Assembly (NCBI GenBank): GCA_030490835.1
Contig: CM059971.1
Span: forward strand, 50,454,012 to 50,518,011
Source: Annona cherimola
Lineage: Eukaryota; Streptophyta; Magnoliopsida; Magnoliales; Annonaceae
Direction: 5' to 3'
Length of the DNA: 64,000 nucleotides
A program made the translations under genes and the position numbers. Below the pieces are notes generated by a model. It was not told the DNA's origin, made no database searches, and was given only the letters and a program-made list of their open reading frames with translations. How positions within the stretch are numbered: position 1 is the first letter of the stretch; each line of letters opens with the position of its first letter. Shown one piece after another: positions 21,694 through 32,238 of this stretch.

Positions 21694-23302
21694 TGTTGGT
21701 CCCGAGTTAATGGCAAAACCCAAGAGGGGAGGGGTGAATTGGGTATTTAAAAATTTATAACTTAAACAGAAACTTAACCCCGGATTAATCCAGTCCCCTT
21801 AATGAAGAATCGTAATGGAAAGTAATATAATGTAAAGAGCAGATAAATAAATCAAACACGCAGGATTTTTATAGTGGTTCGGGCAACCTCCCTACTCCAC
21901 TCTTCCAAGCTCACACTCCTTGTGACTTGGGTTCCACTATTGTATTCTCAATACAATTAGAGCCACTGCTCTCTTCTAGATTCCAGCTCTAGGTGGCATC
22001 AACAAAACACAGCATAAGTAGGTGATGAGTCACACTCCAATCACACACTACTTTGCTTATACTTGATCTTAGTTCCTCAAACTAAATCAAGTTTAACACA
22101 TACAACAGAAAGAATAGGAAAACTACACTTTACAGATGTGTAGCAGCAATTAGGCGCATAGAAGAACTTGAAGAGTTGGCTTTGAAGATTCTGAAATGAA
22201 GCTCTTGCAGTTTGAAGTAGAGTTCTTCTTCTTTGAGTGGCTTGATCTCTTTTTGAGCTCTTGAATGTAGTAGTTAAGCACACTTAATGATTCTCTCTAC
22301 TTTCCCTCGTCCATCTTGAATGTTATTTATAATTTTGGAGGGAATCCGAACGTTAGAGGGTAGGTGGCACGCATTTAATGCGCCAACGTTCAAATAAATT
22401 CCGACCGTTGTGACCCAAGTCGCATGTGGAGTCGACTTGGCCTGCGACTTGGCTTCCAAGTCGCACCTGGAGTCGACCTCGTGTGCGACTCAAGTTCTTC
22501 AGAGTTCCAAGTCCGAGTCTGGGTCAACATGGCCTTCAGTCTTCAACTCAAGTCGATCCTGGAGTCGACTTGGGTTGCGACTTGGCTTGGTCCTTTGCAA
22601 AAATACCTTGATCCTCTTGAACTGTCTTGAATCTTTGTAAAATTGGTCTTCATGACTTGGGTATTGCTTTATTTGGAATAAGCTTGAAACTTAGCTTTGG
22701 ACTTGATAGACTTGATTTGAACTTTGAATATGCATCTTAGCTTTTGATCTTCAAGAAACTTTAGTTGCTTTTTGAGAATGGACTTTGCATCCTATTTGGA
22801 TTTGATAAATTCCAAATGGATTCTTGAAATAAGCTTGAAACTTCAATCTTCAAGTCTGAATTCCTCAAGTCGTAGTTGGAGTCGACCTCGTCTGCGACTT
22901 CACCCAAGCTTACCTGGAGTCGACTTCGCCTGCGACTTCGTCATGTTCGTTTCCACTTTTCAGCTCTGGATACCTGAAGTCGATGCTGGAGTCGACTTCG
23001 TCTGCGACTTGGTTTCCTAAGTCGCACTTGGAGTCGACTTGGCCTGCGACTTCATTTGCTTGTTTTCTATTTTCAATGCTATCCACCTTTTGCCATTTGA
23101 AGTCGCTTGTGAAGTCGACTTAGGTATCGACTTCACCCCAAGTCGAAGTCCAAGTCGACTTGGTAATCGACTTGACTTCTTTGTTTTACTTAAACACTTG
23201 GCAAACTCATTAGTACCCTTTATATACTCAAATTAGTCTTTGTTTAATCATCAAAACTTATGCTTTGGTCAATTTGTTTTGTTTGGAACATTGTTTCCAA
23301 CA
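21694..23302 (-). mobile_element. Element A 3' LTR (1609 bp)
   Basis: On the + strand it starts TGTTGGTCCCGAG and ends TTGTTTCCAACA, giving TG...CA termini with short inverted ends (TGTTGG / CCAACA). It differs from the 5' LTR at scattered sites, for example GGTCCCGAG versus GGTCCAGAG, and a 1-bp length change near 22911 where one AAGTCGC arm has decayed. Confidence 0.96.
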
Positions 23303-23316
23303 ATCTCCCCCTTTTT
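23303..23316 (-). other. Element A polypurine tract (plus-strand primer)
   Basis: The minus strand reads AAAAAGGGGGAGAT immediately before the 3' LTR start TGTTGG, the standard position and composition of a PPT. Confidence 0.93.
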
Positions 23317-23640
23317 GATGATTGACAAAACTACATTTGAGTTGATACCTTTCAAAACATTAATCATGTTCATATATAATTTTTGAAAAACAAAGCATTG
23401 TCCTTGGTACTTTCAAACATATGGTTCAGAGCTTTTCAAACCATTATCATAGAAAATATATTCAGAGCATTACTTTCATATCATTCATCATTCAAGCATA
23501 TTAATCATTGCAAGCATAACACAACTTTCATATATGTATCAAGTTTCAAAATACAATGTAAAACAAAAATGAAACCTATACAAATTACCCAACCCAAAAA
23601 GAAAATGCTCAAACCTATCTTTTCTCCCCCTTTTTGTCAA
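23317..23640 (-). other. Element A non-coding 3' region with a second PPT-like tract
   Basis: No coding potential between ORF3 and the PPT. At 23624-23636, just after the ORF3 stop, the minus strand reads CAAAAAGGGGGAG, nearly the same as the terminal PPT and followed by a similar TTGTCAATC-type context. It could act as an additional plus-strand primer or be a duplicated end. Confidence 0.7.
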
Positions 23641-25236
23641 TCACTCAAAAAGTGTGTCAATTACCAAAGACTTGGTAAATTGAAATTGGGAAATGGGATA
23701 GATAGATTGAGGTGGTTTGATGGGACGGACATGGGCGGATGAGTAGTAGGATGAAACGGGTGCAGGAGAAGGCTCGCGATGAACTGATCCCGATTCGAAG
23801 GGGTCAAGTTCAGGCATGGGTCGTTTCTTGTGATGACCGGAGGCAAGATGATATCGGATGGTACGCAATTCCCGATCGATTCGATCTTGTCGGGAATGCA
23901 TATTATTGATTGTCGCCAACACTTCGGTCACAAGACTCATCAGCCGGTCTTCCTGGTGACCCATTTCTTCACGGACGGCAACGATTTCATCTCTCAAATC
24001 TTTTAGAGTGACCTCCTCAGATGAGGTTGGAGGCACCCGTTCTCGTGCAGCGGACCCTTGTGGAGAGTAGGATCCGTGCGATATGGGAGATGCTGGCTCC
24101 TCTTGAGCAGGTGGTGCTGCGGGAGGTTGCTCCCCCTCAGCTTGTGCATTGTCTTCTTGCTCTTCTTCGGAAGCTTCATGCCTTAGTTCCAGCAGATTGA
24201 TCTTCATCCTTTGGATTAGTGCTTTATTTATGGCATTTGTGGATTTGAGCACTTCGAAAGGCTCGCCTTCAATATCCACTTTGAAGAATTCAAGAATCTT
24301 TGTGATCCATGTGCCATAGGGAAGGACTCCTCGTGGGTTATCCTTTCTAGAAGCCAAGGCTTCAAGAAATAATTTGGGTATGCTCACTTTGACCCTGTTG
24401 GCCACTTTCCATAGTATCCCTGCTTCTTGTGGGTTTAATTGGTTTCTTCCACCGCCCTTTGGGTAGATGCAGTGGGCAATGAGAAGTCTGAGCACTCGTA
24501 GCCTGGGTGACAGATCCATGTACCGAAGGAATTTGATTCTCGGATGGTACTTGTTGCTCCGGGTGAGCTGATTATACATTTGATCCAAAGTGAGGTCTTC
24601 TGGAATAGGCTCATCCTCATACGGGACTCCAAGTATGTGTCCTAAATGACTCATTATGTCAGTCGGACCTGAAATTATCCCGATTCCAATATCTATTTCT
24701 ACTCCTTTGACGAAGGTTCCATAGTATTCCTCATCCCATAGATAATAAAACATTCGAGTAAGATCTGGATAGACCCTTTCGTCCTCCTTTAGCAAATTTG
24801 TCCATCCTTGAAAATCCAATAGATCTTCTATGTCGGATCCATATTCTTTCAAGAAATTAAAATCTATAATCTTGGGTATGAATACCTTCCGTTCGTAGAA
24901 CTTTTTGTAAAAACGACTATGTTGGAGCTCGGTTTTGAAGTAGGTAGTGGGCATCTTCAATACTTGGGCTTTTTCAGCTGCAGTGCCCCTTCTGCTTGTC
25001 CCGGATTGTGTGCTCTGTGAGGTTTGTTGTTGACTTTCCGACCTGGGTGCTTGATCAGATGATTGAGTAGTGGTTTGGAATCGTACCCTTTTACCCGTCG
25101 AAGTTGATGGTTCCTCTCTAGCTCTTTTTGATGGAGTCCTAGTTCTTCTAGGAACTTCTTTTGGTTGAGATGAAGGTTGTGGTTGTGTGGGAACCCGTTT
25201 GGGGTATGGTTTTGATACGACTTTCTTTGGTGCCAT
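23641..25236 (-). CDS. Element A ORF3, intact 531-residue SIRE-type envelope-like / putative plant transposon protein
   Basis: I chose the ATG at 25234-25236 (MAPKKVVSKPYPKR) because element B has the same MAPK start; the frame stays open 142 codons further upstream through low-complexity CT-rich sequence. The N-terminus (about residues 1-100) is basic, Ser/Thr/Gln-rich and disordered-looking, with NLS-like RRTRTPSKRAREE. A conserved core follows at about 90-330 (MPTTYFKTELQHSRFYKKFY, DLLDFQGWTNLL, DQMYNQLTRSNKYH, IYPKGGGRNQLNPQEAGIL). Then come an acidic Pro-rich linker and a probable coiled coil (LKDLRDEIVAVREEMGHQED). I see no signal peptide or transmembrane helix in this reading, so 'envelope' is a positional label only. 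The core resembles plant transposon-protein domains found in SIRE/Maximus elements. Function is unknown. Confidence 0.85.
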   Translation of the reverse strand: MAPKKVVSKPYPKRVPTQPQPSSQPKEVPRRTRTPSKRAREEPSTSTGKRVRFQTTTQSSDQAPRSESQQQTSQSTQSGTSRRGTAAEKAQVLKMPTTYFKTELQHSRFYKKFYERKVFIPKIIDFNFLKEYGSDIEDLLDFQGWTNLLKEDERVYPDLTRMFYYLWDEEYYGTFVKGVEIDIGIGIISGPTDIMSHLGHILGVPYEDEPIPEDLTLDQMYNQLTRSNKYHPRIKFLRYMDLSPRLRVLRLLIAHCIYPKGGGRNQLNPQEAGILWKVANRVKVSIPKLFLEALASRKDNPRGVLPYGTWITKILEFFKVDIEGEPFEVLKSTNAINKALIQRMKINLLELRHEASEEEQEDNAQAEGEQPPAAPPAQEEPASPISHGSYSPQGSAARERVPPTSSEEVTLKDLRDEIVAVREEMGHQEDRLMSLVTEVLATINNMHSRQDRIDRELRTIRYHLASGHHKKRPMPELDPFESGSVHREPSPAPVSSYYSSAHVRPIKPPQSIYPISQFQFTKSLVIDTLFE

Positions 25237-25261
25237 TTGGAGCTTGGAGTTTATGGAATCT

Positions 25262-25650
25262 GAGAGGGAATGCGAGTGAGAGAGAGAGAGAGTTTGAGAG
25301 ATAGTGTGAAAGAGAAAGAGAAAGAAAAAGAAACTGAGGGAGTGAGAGAAAAAGAGAATGAAAGGGAGTGGAAGAGAGAGTGTGACGGTTTGCCGGAGAT
25401 AAGGGAGAAATCGCCGGAGAAAAAGGCTGTCGCCGGAGAGGGAGAAAGGGAAAAAGAAAGGAAATAGAGAGGTTGGAGGGAAATGAGGAAGAAAGGAAGG
25501 AGAAGAGAAGAAAAAGAAGAAAAAAGGTCGGCCGAATGCGAAACGTCGCGCGCGGAGTCGACTTCGCCTGGGAGCGGAGTCGACTTCGACTCTGGTGGAG
25601 TCGACTTCGCTTCTGAAGTGGAGTCGACTTGACGCCCTTGGAGTCGACTT
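25262..25650 (-). promoter_or_regulatory. Candidate internal promoter for ORF3: GTCGAC palindromes plus CT-rich leader
   Basis: Between pol (ends 25688) and ORF3 (starts 25236) there are five GGAGTCGACTT copies at about 25555-25645, spaced about 20 bp. On the coding strand they are followed by about 250 nt of CT-rich sequence. The same core is reiterated in the LTR U3 upstream of its TATA box, and element B has the same layout. Inference: the cluster may drive a separate ORF3 transcript with a pyrimidine-rich 5' UTR. No expression evidence is available. Confidence 0.45.
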
Positions 25651-25687
25651 GACATTTTTCAATTTTAATTTTCTTATTTAATTTTCC

Positions 25688-28600
25688 CTAATTTAGCTCT
25701 ATCATACCCATATCATTCCTAATTTTATAAAATGATTCTTTGGCTAATGGTTTGGTAAAGATATCAGCAATTTGGTCCTCAGTTTTCACATATTCTAAGC
25801 ATACATCATGATTTTCAACATGTTCACGAATAAAATGGTGTCTCACATCAATATGCTTGGTTCTTGAATGCAGTACAGGATTTTTAGTCAGACAAATTGC
25901 ACTTGTATTATCACATCTAATAGGAATATCAACATAATCAATGCCATAATCTTTCAATTGTTGTTTCATCCAAAGCAATTGGGCACAACAACTACCGGCG
26001 GCTATGTATTCGGCTTCCGCAGTAGATAGAGCCACACTTGTTTGTTTTCTTGAGTACCATGAAACCAGCATATGTCCAAGAAACTGACAAGTTCCACTGG
26101 TACTTTTTCTATCTACCTTATATCCGGCAAAATCTGCATCCGAATAGCCGATTAGATCAAAGGTTGACCCCTTTGGATACCATAGTCCAAGATTGGTAGT
26201 TTTTATCAAATATTTAAAAATTCTTTTTACAGCAAGGAGATGTGATTCTTTTGGGCATGCTTGAAATCTAGAGCACATACAAACACTGAATAGAATATCG
26301 GGTCTAGAAGCAGTTAAATATAACAAGGATCCTATCATGCTTCTATAAAGCTTTTGATCGATACTTTTACCGTTTTCGTCCGTGTCGATCTTGATTGTAG
26401 AGCTCATTGGAGTGTTTGCCCCTTTGCTATTCTGCAGTCCAAATTTCTTGAGCATTTCCTTAACGTACTTGGACTGGTTCAAGAATATCCCTTCACTTTG
26501 TTGCTTAATTTGCAGTCCAAGGAAGAAATTTAATTCTCCCATCATGCTCATTTTGAATTCGCTCTGCATAATCTTAGAAAATTCTTGACAAAGATTTTCA
26601 TTAGTAGCACCGAAAATTATGTCATCTACATAAATCTGTACAATTAAAATATCTTTGTTTTTGTATTTGATGAACAAAGTAGTATCTACTTTCCCTCTTA
26701 GAAACTCATGATCAATCAAAAATTTGTTCAACCTTTCATACCAAGCTCTTGGAGCTTGCTTTAATCCATATAGTGCTTTGGTCAATTTATAAACATACTT
26801 TGATTGATTCATTTCTTCAAAACCAGGGGGTTGTTCAACATATACTTCTTCATTCAAATAGCCATTCAAAAATGCGCTTTTTACATCCATTTGGAACAAT
26901 TTGAAATTCATATAAGAAGCGAATGCTAGTAGAATACGTATGGCTTCTAATCTAGCCACGGGTGCATATGATTCTTCAAAATCGATTCCTTCTTCTTGAG
27001 AATACCCTTTGGCTACTAATCTGGCCTTGTTTCTAATTACAAGCCCACTTTCATCTAATTTGTTCCTAAATACCCATTTGGTACCAATGATAGTGTGATT
27101 ATTTGGTCTAGGAACTAAGTGCCATACATTGTTCCTTTCGAATTGGTTTAGCTCTTCTTGCATTGCAATAACCCAATTTTCATCATTGAGAGCTTGTTCA
27201 ATGGTATTTGGTTCAATTTTAGATACAAAGGCATATTGACCATAAACGTTTTGTTTTGATCTTCTAGTTTTCACTCCTTCATATACATTTCCAATAACTT
27301 GCTCAATTGGATGGGCATTTTTGAACTTTAAATCAGTTGGAGGTTTATAAGAATCATTACCTTCACTTACCTCTTCCTCCATGAGATTTTCTGGCTTGAG
27401 CTCAAGTTCCTTTGGTTGTTCTTTGCCTTTTGTCTCATCTGCATCACTTAGTTCATCCTCCTTTCTCGGAGTTTGGTTAATTTCATCAAATACAACGTGT
27501 ATGGATTCTTCAACAACTTGGTTTCGTTTATTGAAAACTCTATATGCTTTGCTATTTGATGAATATCCAAGAAATATAGCCTCATCACTTTTAGCATCTA
27601 ACTTTCCCAAGTTAGTTTTTCCATTGTTCAAAACATAACATGTACATCCAAAAACATGAAAATAAGAAATATTTGGTTTTCTTCCTTTCCATAGTTCATA
27701 TGGGGTCTTTTTCAAGATTGCTCGAATGGTGACACGATTCAATACATGACAAGCTGTACTTACAGCTTCACCCCAAAATTTCTTGGATAGATTGCTCTCA
27801 TTTAGCATAGTTCTAGCCATCTCTTGTATAGTTCTATTTTTCCTTTCTACTACTCCATTTTGTTGTGGAGTTCTTGGTGCAGAAAATGTATGGTGAATTC
27901 CTTTTTCATTGCAAAATTCCATGAATCGTTTGTTTTCGAATTCGCCACCATGATCGCTTCTTATGGTCACAATAGTACTTTGTTTTTCATTTTGCACCAA
28001 ATTTACAAAAGTTGCAAACATAGAGAAGGCTTCATCTTTACTAGCTAAGAGAATTATCCATGTGAATCTTGAAAAATCATCAACTATGACAAATACATAT
28101 TTTTTTTCACCAATGGTTAGAATGTCGGATGGCCCGTATAGATCCATATGTAGCAATTCAAGTGGCTTGGTGGTGGAAATTTCCTTTTTGGTAGAGAAAG
28201 GCATCTTGGGTTGTTTTGATAATTGACATGCCTTACAAATCTTGTCCTTGTCATATTTCAATCTTGGTAATCCTTCTACCAAACTCTTTTTCCATAGGGT
28301 TTTTATGTTTCCCATGTTTATATGTCCAAGCCTTTTATGCCAAACCCATGGATCATTATCAATGGCCATTAGACATTGACCATTCAATTCATCAAGTGAA
28401 ACCAAATATACATTTCCATGTCTTTTACCACTAAACATGATATGCTCTCCATCAAATACATTACATATAGATGATTCAAACACAACTTTGTATCATTTAT
28501 CACATAATTGGCTAATGCTCATTAAATTGTGTTTGAGTCCTTCAACAAACAAAACATCTTCCATGCATGCATTTGAAATACTACGTATATTTCCTTTACC

Positions 28601-28792
28601 TTTAATTTTACCTTTTTCATTATTTCCAAAGGCAACCATTCCATCGTTGCAAGGCTTAAGTTTATAAAATAAGCTTCTTTCACCGGTCATATGCCTTGAG
28701 CAACCGCTATCCATGAACCATTCATTATTTGCCTTTGCCTTAAAGCATATCTGAAAAAATAAGCAAGTAACTCTTATCTCCTTGGTACCCAT
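25688..28792 (-). pseudogene. Element A pol (protease, integrase, RT, RNase H) with one nonsense codon
   Basis: Minus-strand order: protease motif FMDSGCSRHMTG; a stop (TGA, 28493-28495) at the position where element B has Gly; then a 931-codon frame. That frame holds the integrase zinc region ([12 protein letters not shown]...CKACQ, about residues 49-86), the integrase core with Asp114 (HMDLYGP), Asp177 (SDHGGEF) and Glu213 (NGVVERKNR) in DD35E spacing, RT with [20 protein letters not shown] and [10 protein letters not shown] (618-627), and RNase H with [11 protein letters not shown] and [20 protein letters not shown]. It ends [20 protein letters not shown]. All catalytic residues I can check are present; only the nonsense codon downstream of protease breaks it. 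The upstream boundary follows the gag stop region near 28795. Confidence 0.93.
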
Positions 28793-28880
28793 TTTATGGG
28801 TCCATTTAGGTTAGTAATATATATTAATCTTTGTTGTTCTAGCTTGGAAAGCCCAAATCTTGTGTTCCTTGGAACCCAAA

Positions 28881-30575
28881 CTAATTTTGCACCACGGTCA
28901 TATAATTTCTTAAAATTACATTTGTAAGTCTTAGACCCAATTTATTGCAGAAATTACAAGCCATAGGTAATCTTGGAGTAGGCCTCCAAGTATGCAATGG
29001 TTCAATAGTTGGTCTTCTAATCCACTTAAAATTTTTCTTTTGTGGCTTGTATATAGATGCAGTTTTAGTTTGATATTTCTCAAGTATTTGCACATTTGTT
29101 TTGCTACTTTCTCCTTGCTCAAATGTATGATATCCAAGACCTCTTTTATGTGTTTGGGAGGTCATATTCAGAAACATTCTAACATTTTCTCCTAGATTAG
29201 AGAACTTAGCTAATGATTCATTTAATGATTTGTTCTCCTTTTTTAGCAAATCATTTTCATCTTTCAATTTGTCTAATCTTTCTGCAAGTTTACCATTTAC
29301 AATTATTGTTGCATCACATTGTCTTTTCTTAATTGTAAACTTGCTTCCTAATTTCTTCATTTCTTCATACAATGAATCATATGCAGTTTGAAGTTCTTCT
29401 AATTCAGTACATTTGAGACAATCTTGAAAAGAAGAATAACTTGACTTAGAATGGGAGAGTTTGGAACTTACCTCTTCATTACTTGTGCATTTTGTTGAGG
29501 TAGTTTGTTCTTCTTGCTCGATTTGTGCCATACAGCAGATTCTTGCACATTCTTCTACTTCGATTTCATCGGTTGAGGAGTTACTCATTGTAGATTCCTC
29601 GTCATTCACGTACATGCCTCTTCCTTTGTATCTTTGGAATCTCTTATTGTCCCCTCGATCTTTTCTTTGTTCTTTTACTTTGCTTTCTTCGGGAGTTGGA
29701 CATTGAGCTTGCATATGTCCCGAACCGCCGCATCGATAGCATTTGGTTGATTCTTTCTTCTTTTCTCTGGGAGTTCTATCCTTGAAGCTTCTGAAATTTT
29801 TGCCTTTCCTCACAAATTTTCTGAAACGTTTTGTGAGTAGGGCGATTTCATCGTCGTTTTGAGAAGAAGAAGAGTCATCTGTGTCTTGCGCGGCTTTCAA
29901 AGCAATTGCTCTTTTGCCCCTGTGTTGATCTTCATTTCTTCTCTTGATTAGCTCATGTGACATGAGTGAGCTAATTAAGTCTTCAAGCTTTAGAGTGTTA
30001 AGGTCCTTGGCTTCTTCTATTGCAGTGATCTTTGGAGTCCATGATTCGGGTAGAGCTCTTAAGATCTTCATGACCTGCTCAGATTCAGATATAGCCTTTC
30101 CGAGACCTTTTAGAGCATTAGTAATTTTAGAGAATCTAGCAAACATTTCAGAGATGTTTTCTCTTTCTAGCATTCTAAAGTTTTCCAGTTCTCCAATCAA
30201 AATATTTCTCCTAGTCCCTTGGACTTGGGAGGTTCCTTCATAAATAGATGTTAAAGTATCCCATATCTCTTTAGCAGTTAGGCAAGAGGATACTCTATCA
30301 TACTCAGAAGCTGTAAGAGCACAAAATAGTGAGTTCATTGCCTTAGCATTGCTCTTCACAGTTCTTACTTCCTCTTCGGTCCATTTGGAAGCTTTGTCAT
30401 CTATGGGCAGTGTTACACCATCTTGGATAGCAATCCAAGAGTCCATATCGGTAGCCATGATGAGTTGCTTCATACGAAGCTTCCAATATCTAAAATTGCT
30501 CCCATCAAACAACGGTGGCCTTGTAAAGGATTGGCCTTCAGCAAATGCGGGAACGGAAGTAGATTGGGATGCCAT
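28881..30575 (-). pseudogene. Element A gag, intact through the first zinc knuckle, frameshifted in the second
   Basis: Starts MASQSTSVPAFAEGQSFTRP. Residues about 20-45 (PPLFDGSNFRYWKLRMK) are the DUF4219-like start of copia gag. Residues about 100-210 (IWDTLTSIYEGTSQVQGTRR, LPESWTPKI, LEDLISSLMSHEL) are the UBN2/gag core. A CCHC knuckle CYRCGGSGHMQAQC is at 279-292. A long charged region (about 390-490, ELQTAYDSLYEEMKKLG and LKDENDLLKKENKSLNESL) looks coiled-coil, as in SIRE gag. Near 28933 a one-base loss inside a second C-X2-C-X4-H-type knuckle (CNFCNKLG) shifts the frame, so the C-terminus to 28881 is out of frame relative to element B. Confidence 0.9.
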
Positions 30576-30609
30576 ATTAATAAGATCTCTTTGGTAAACT
30601 CAAAGAACC

Positions 30610-30621
30610 GCTCTGATACCA
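30610..30621 (-). other. Element A primer binding site (initiator-Met tRNA)
   Basis: The minus strand reads TGGTATCAGAGC, the standard plant initiator-Met PBS, 2 nt inside the 5' LTR edge. Confidence 0.96.
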
Positions 30622-31252
30622 CTTGTTGGTCCAGAGTTAATGGAAAAACCCAAGAGGGGAGGGGTGAATTGGGTATTTAAAAATTTATAACTTAAACAGA
30701 AACTTAACCCCGGATTAATCCAGTCCCCTTAATGAAGAATCGTAATGGAAAGCAATATAATGTAAAGAGCAGATAAATAAATCAAACATGCAGGATTTTT
30801 ATAGTGGTTCGGGCAACCTCCCTACTCCACTCTTCCAAGCTCACACTCCTTGTGACTTGGGTTCCACTATTGTATTCTCAATACAATTAGAGCCACTGCT
30901 CTCTTCTAGATTCCAGCTCTAGGTGGCATCAACAAAACACAGCACAAGTAGGTGATGAGTCACACTCCAATCACACACTACTTTGCTTACACTTGATCTT
31001 AGTTCCTCAAACTAAATCAAGTTTAACACATACAACAGAAACAATAAGAAAACTACACTTTACAGATGTGTAGCAGCAATTAGGCGCATAGAAGAACTTG
31101 AAGAGTTGGCTTTGAAGATTCTGAAATGAAGCTCTTGCAGTTTGAAGTAGAGTTCTTCTTCTTTGAGTGGCTTGATCTCTTTTTGAGCTCTTGAATGTAG
31201 TAGTTAAGCACACTTAATGATTCTCTCTACTTTCCCTCGTCCATCTTGAATG

Positions 31253-31261
31253 TTATTTATA
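31253..31261 (-). promoter_or_regulatory. Probable TATA box of the element A LTR
   Basis: The minus strand reads TATAAATAA in the middle of the LTR, downstream of the repeat-rich U3 segment. It is preserved at 22323-22331 in the 3' LTR. Transcription would start about 30 nt downstream, near 31225. This is positional inference. Confidence 0.6.
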
Positions 31262-31344
31262 ATTTTGGAGGGAATCCGAACGTTAGAGGGTAGGTGGCAC
31301 GCATTTAATGCGCCAACGTTCAAATAAATTCCGACCGTTGTGAC

Positions 31345-32110
31345 CCAAGTCGCATGTGGAGTCGACTTGGCCTGCGACTTGGCTTCCAAGTCGCACCTGG
31401 AGTCGACCTCGTGTGCGACTCAAGTTCTTCAGAGTTCCAAGTCCGAGTCTGGGTCAACATGGCCTTCAGTCTTCAACTCAAGTCGATCCTGGAGTCGACT
31501 TGGGTTGCGACTTGGCTTGGTCCTTTGCAAAAACACCTTGATCCTCTTGAACTGTCTTGAATCTTTGTAAAATTGGTCTTCATGACTTGGGTATTGCTTT
31601 ATTTGGAATAAGCTTGAAACTTAGCTTTGGACTTGATAGACTTGATTTGAACTTTGAATATGCATCTTAGCTTTTGATCTTCAAGAAACTTTAGTTGCTT
31701 TTTGAGAATGGACTTTGCATCCTATTTGGATTTGATAAATTCCAAATGGATTCTTGAAATAAGCTTGAAACTTCAATCTTCAAGTCTGAATTCCTCAAGT
31801 CGTAGTTGGAGTCGACCTCGTCTGCGACTTCACCCAAGTCGCACCTGGAGTCGACTTCGCCTGCGACTTCGTCATGTTCGTTTCCACTTTTCAGCTCTGG
31901 ATACCTGAAGTCGATGCTGGAGTCGACTTTGTCTGCGACTTGGTTTCCTAAGTCGCACCTGGAGTCGACTTGGCCTGCGACTTCATTTGCTTGTTTTCTA
32001 TTTTCAATGCTATCCACCTTTTGCCATTTGAAGTCGCTTGTGAAGTCGACTTAGGTATCGACTTCACCCCAAGTCGAAGTCCAAGTCGACTTGGTAATCG
32101 ACTTGACTTC
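31345..32110. repeat. Nested palindrome repeats (GTCGAC core, AAGTCGC/GCGACTT arms) in LTR U3
   Basis: Nine GTCGAC cores at about 31361, 31402, 31495, 31810, 31850, 31921, 31966, 32045 and 32085, usually as TGGAGTCGACTT(G/C)G. Several are flanked by AAGTCGC on the left and GCGACTT on the right, forming about 34-bp nested palindromes. The 3' LTR has the same array at 22415-23180, and the B LTR a related one at 36355-37095. Spurious open frames through this array are not genes. Confidence 0.93.
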
Positions 32111-32238
32111 TTTGTTTTACTTAAACACTTGGCAAACTCATTAGTACCCTTTATATACTCAAATTAGTCTTTGTTTAATCATCAAAACTTATGCTTTGGT
32201 CAATTTATTTTGGTTGGAACATTGTTTCCAACAATTGC

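Larger units (their letters stand above)
21694..32233 (-). mobile_element. Copia element A (SIRE/Maximus type), nearly complete, 10.54 kb
   Basis: Minus-strand order: 5' LTR 30624-32233, initiator-Met PBS 30610-30621, gag 28936-30575, pol (protease, integrase, RT, RNase H) 25688-28792, spacer with palindromes, ORF3 23641-25236, internal PPT-like tract, PPT 23303-23316 and 3' LTR 21694-23302. By eye the LTRs differ at only about 15-20 of 1609 positions, so insertion was recent. Gag has a frameshift in its second zinc knuckle and pol has one nonsense codon, so this copy is probably not autonomous. It lies in the pol of element B with an intact target duplication. Confidence 0.96.
30624..32233 (-). 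mobile_element. Element A 5' LTR (1610 bp)
   Basis: On the + strand, TGTTGGTCCAGAG at the left end and TTGTTTCCAACA at the right. It is flanked by the PBS on the inside and the ATTGC duplication outside (32234-32238). U3 (right part) carries the GTCGAC palindromes; the TATA box is at 31253-31261. Confidence 0.96.

Noticed and set aside
22410..23020. Frames with repeated VDLxCDL-type peptides in the A LTRs
   Set aside because: They arise from the GTCGAC repeat array, occur in several frames and in LTRs only.
23641..25662. 673-codon version of A ORF3 starting at 25662
   Set aside because: The extra 142 residues are Phe/Ser/Leu low-complexity translation of the CT-rich leader; element B supports the MAPK start at 25236.
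31691..32017. 108-codon minus-strand frame with repeated EVDSxCDL
   Set aside because: Same repeat artefact in the 5' LTR; lost in the 3' LTR.
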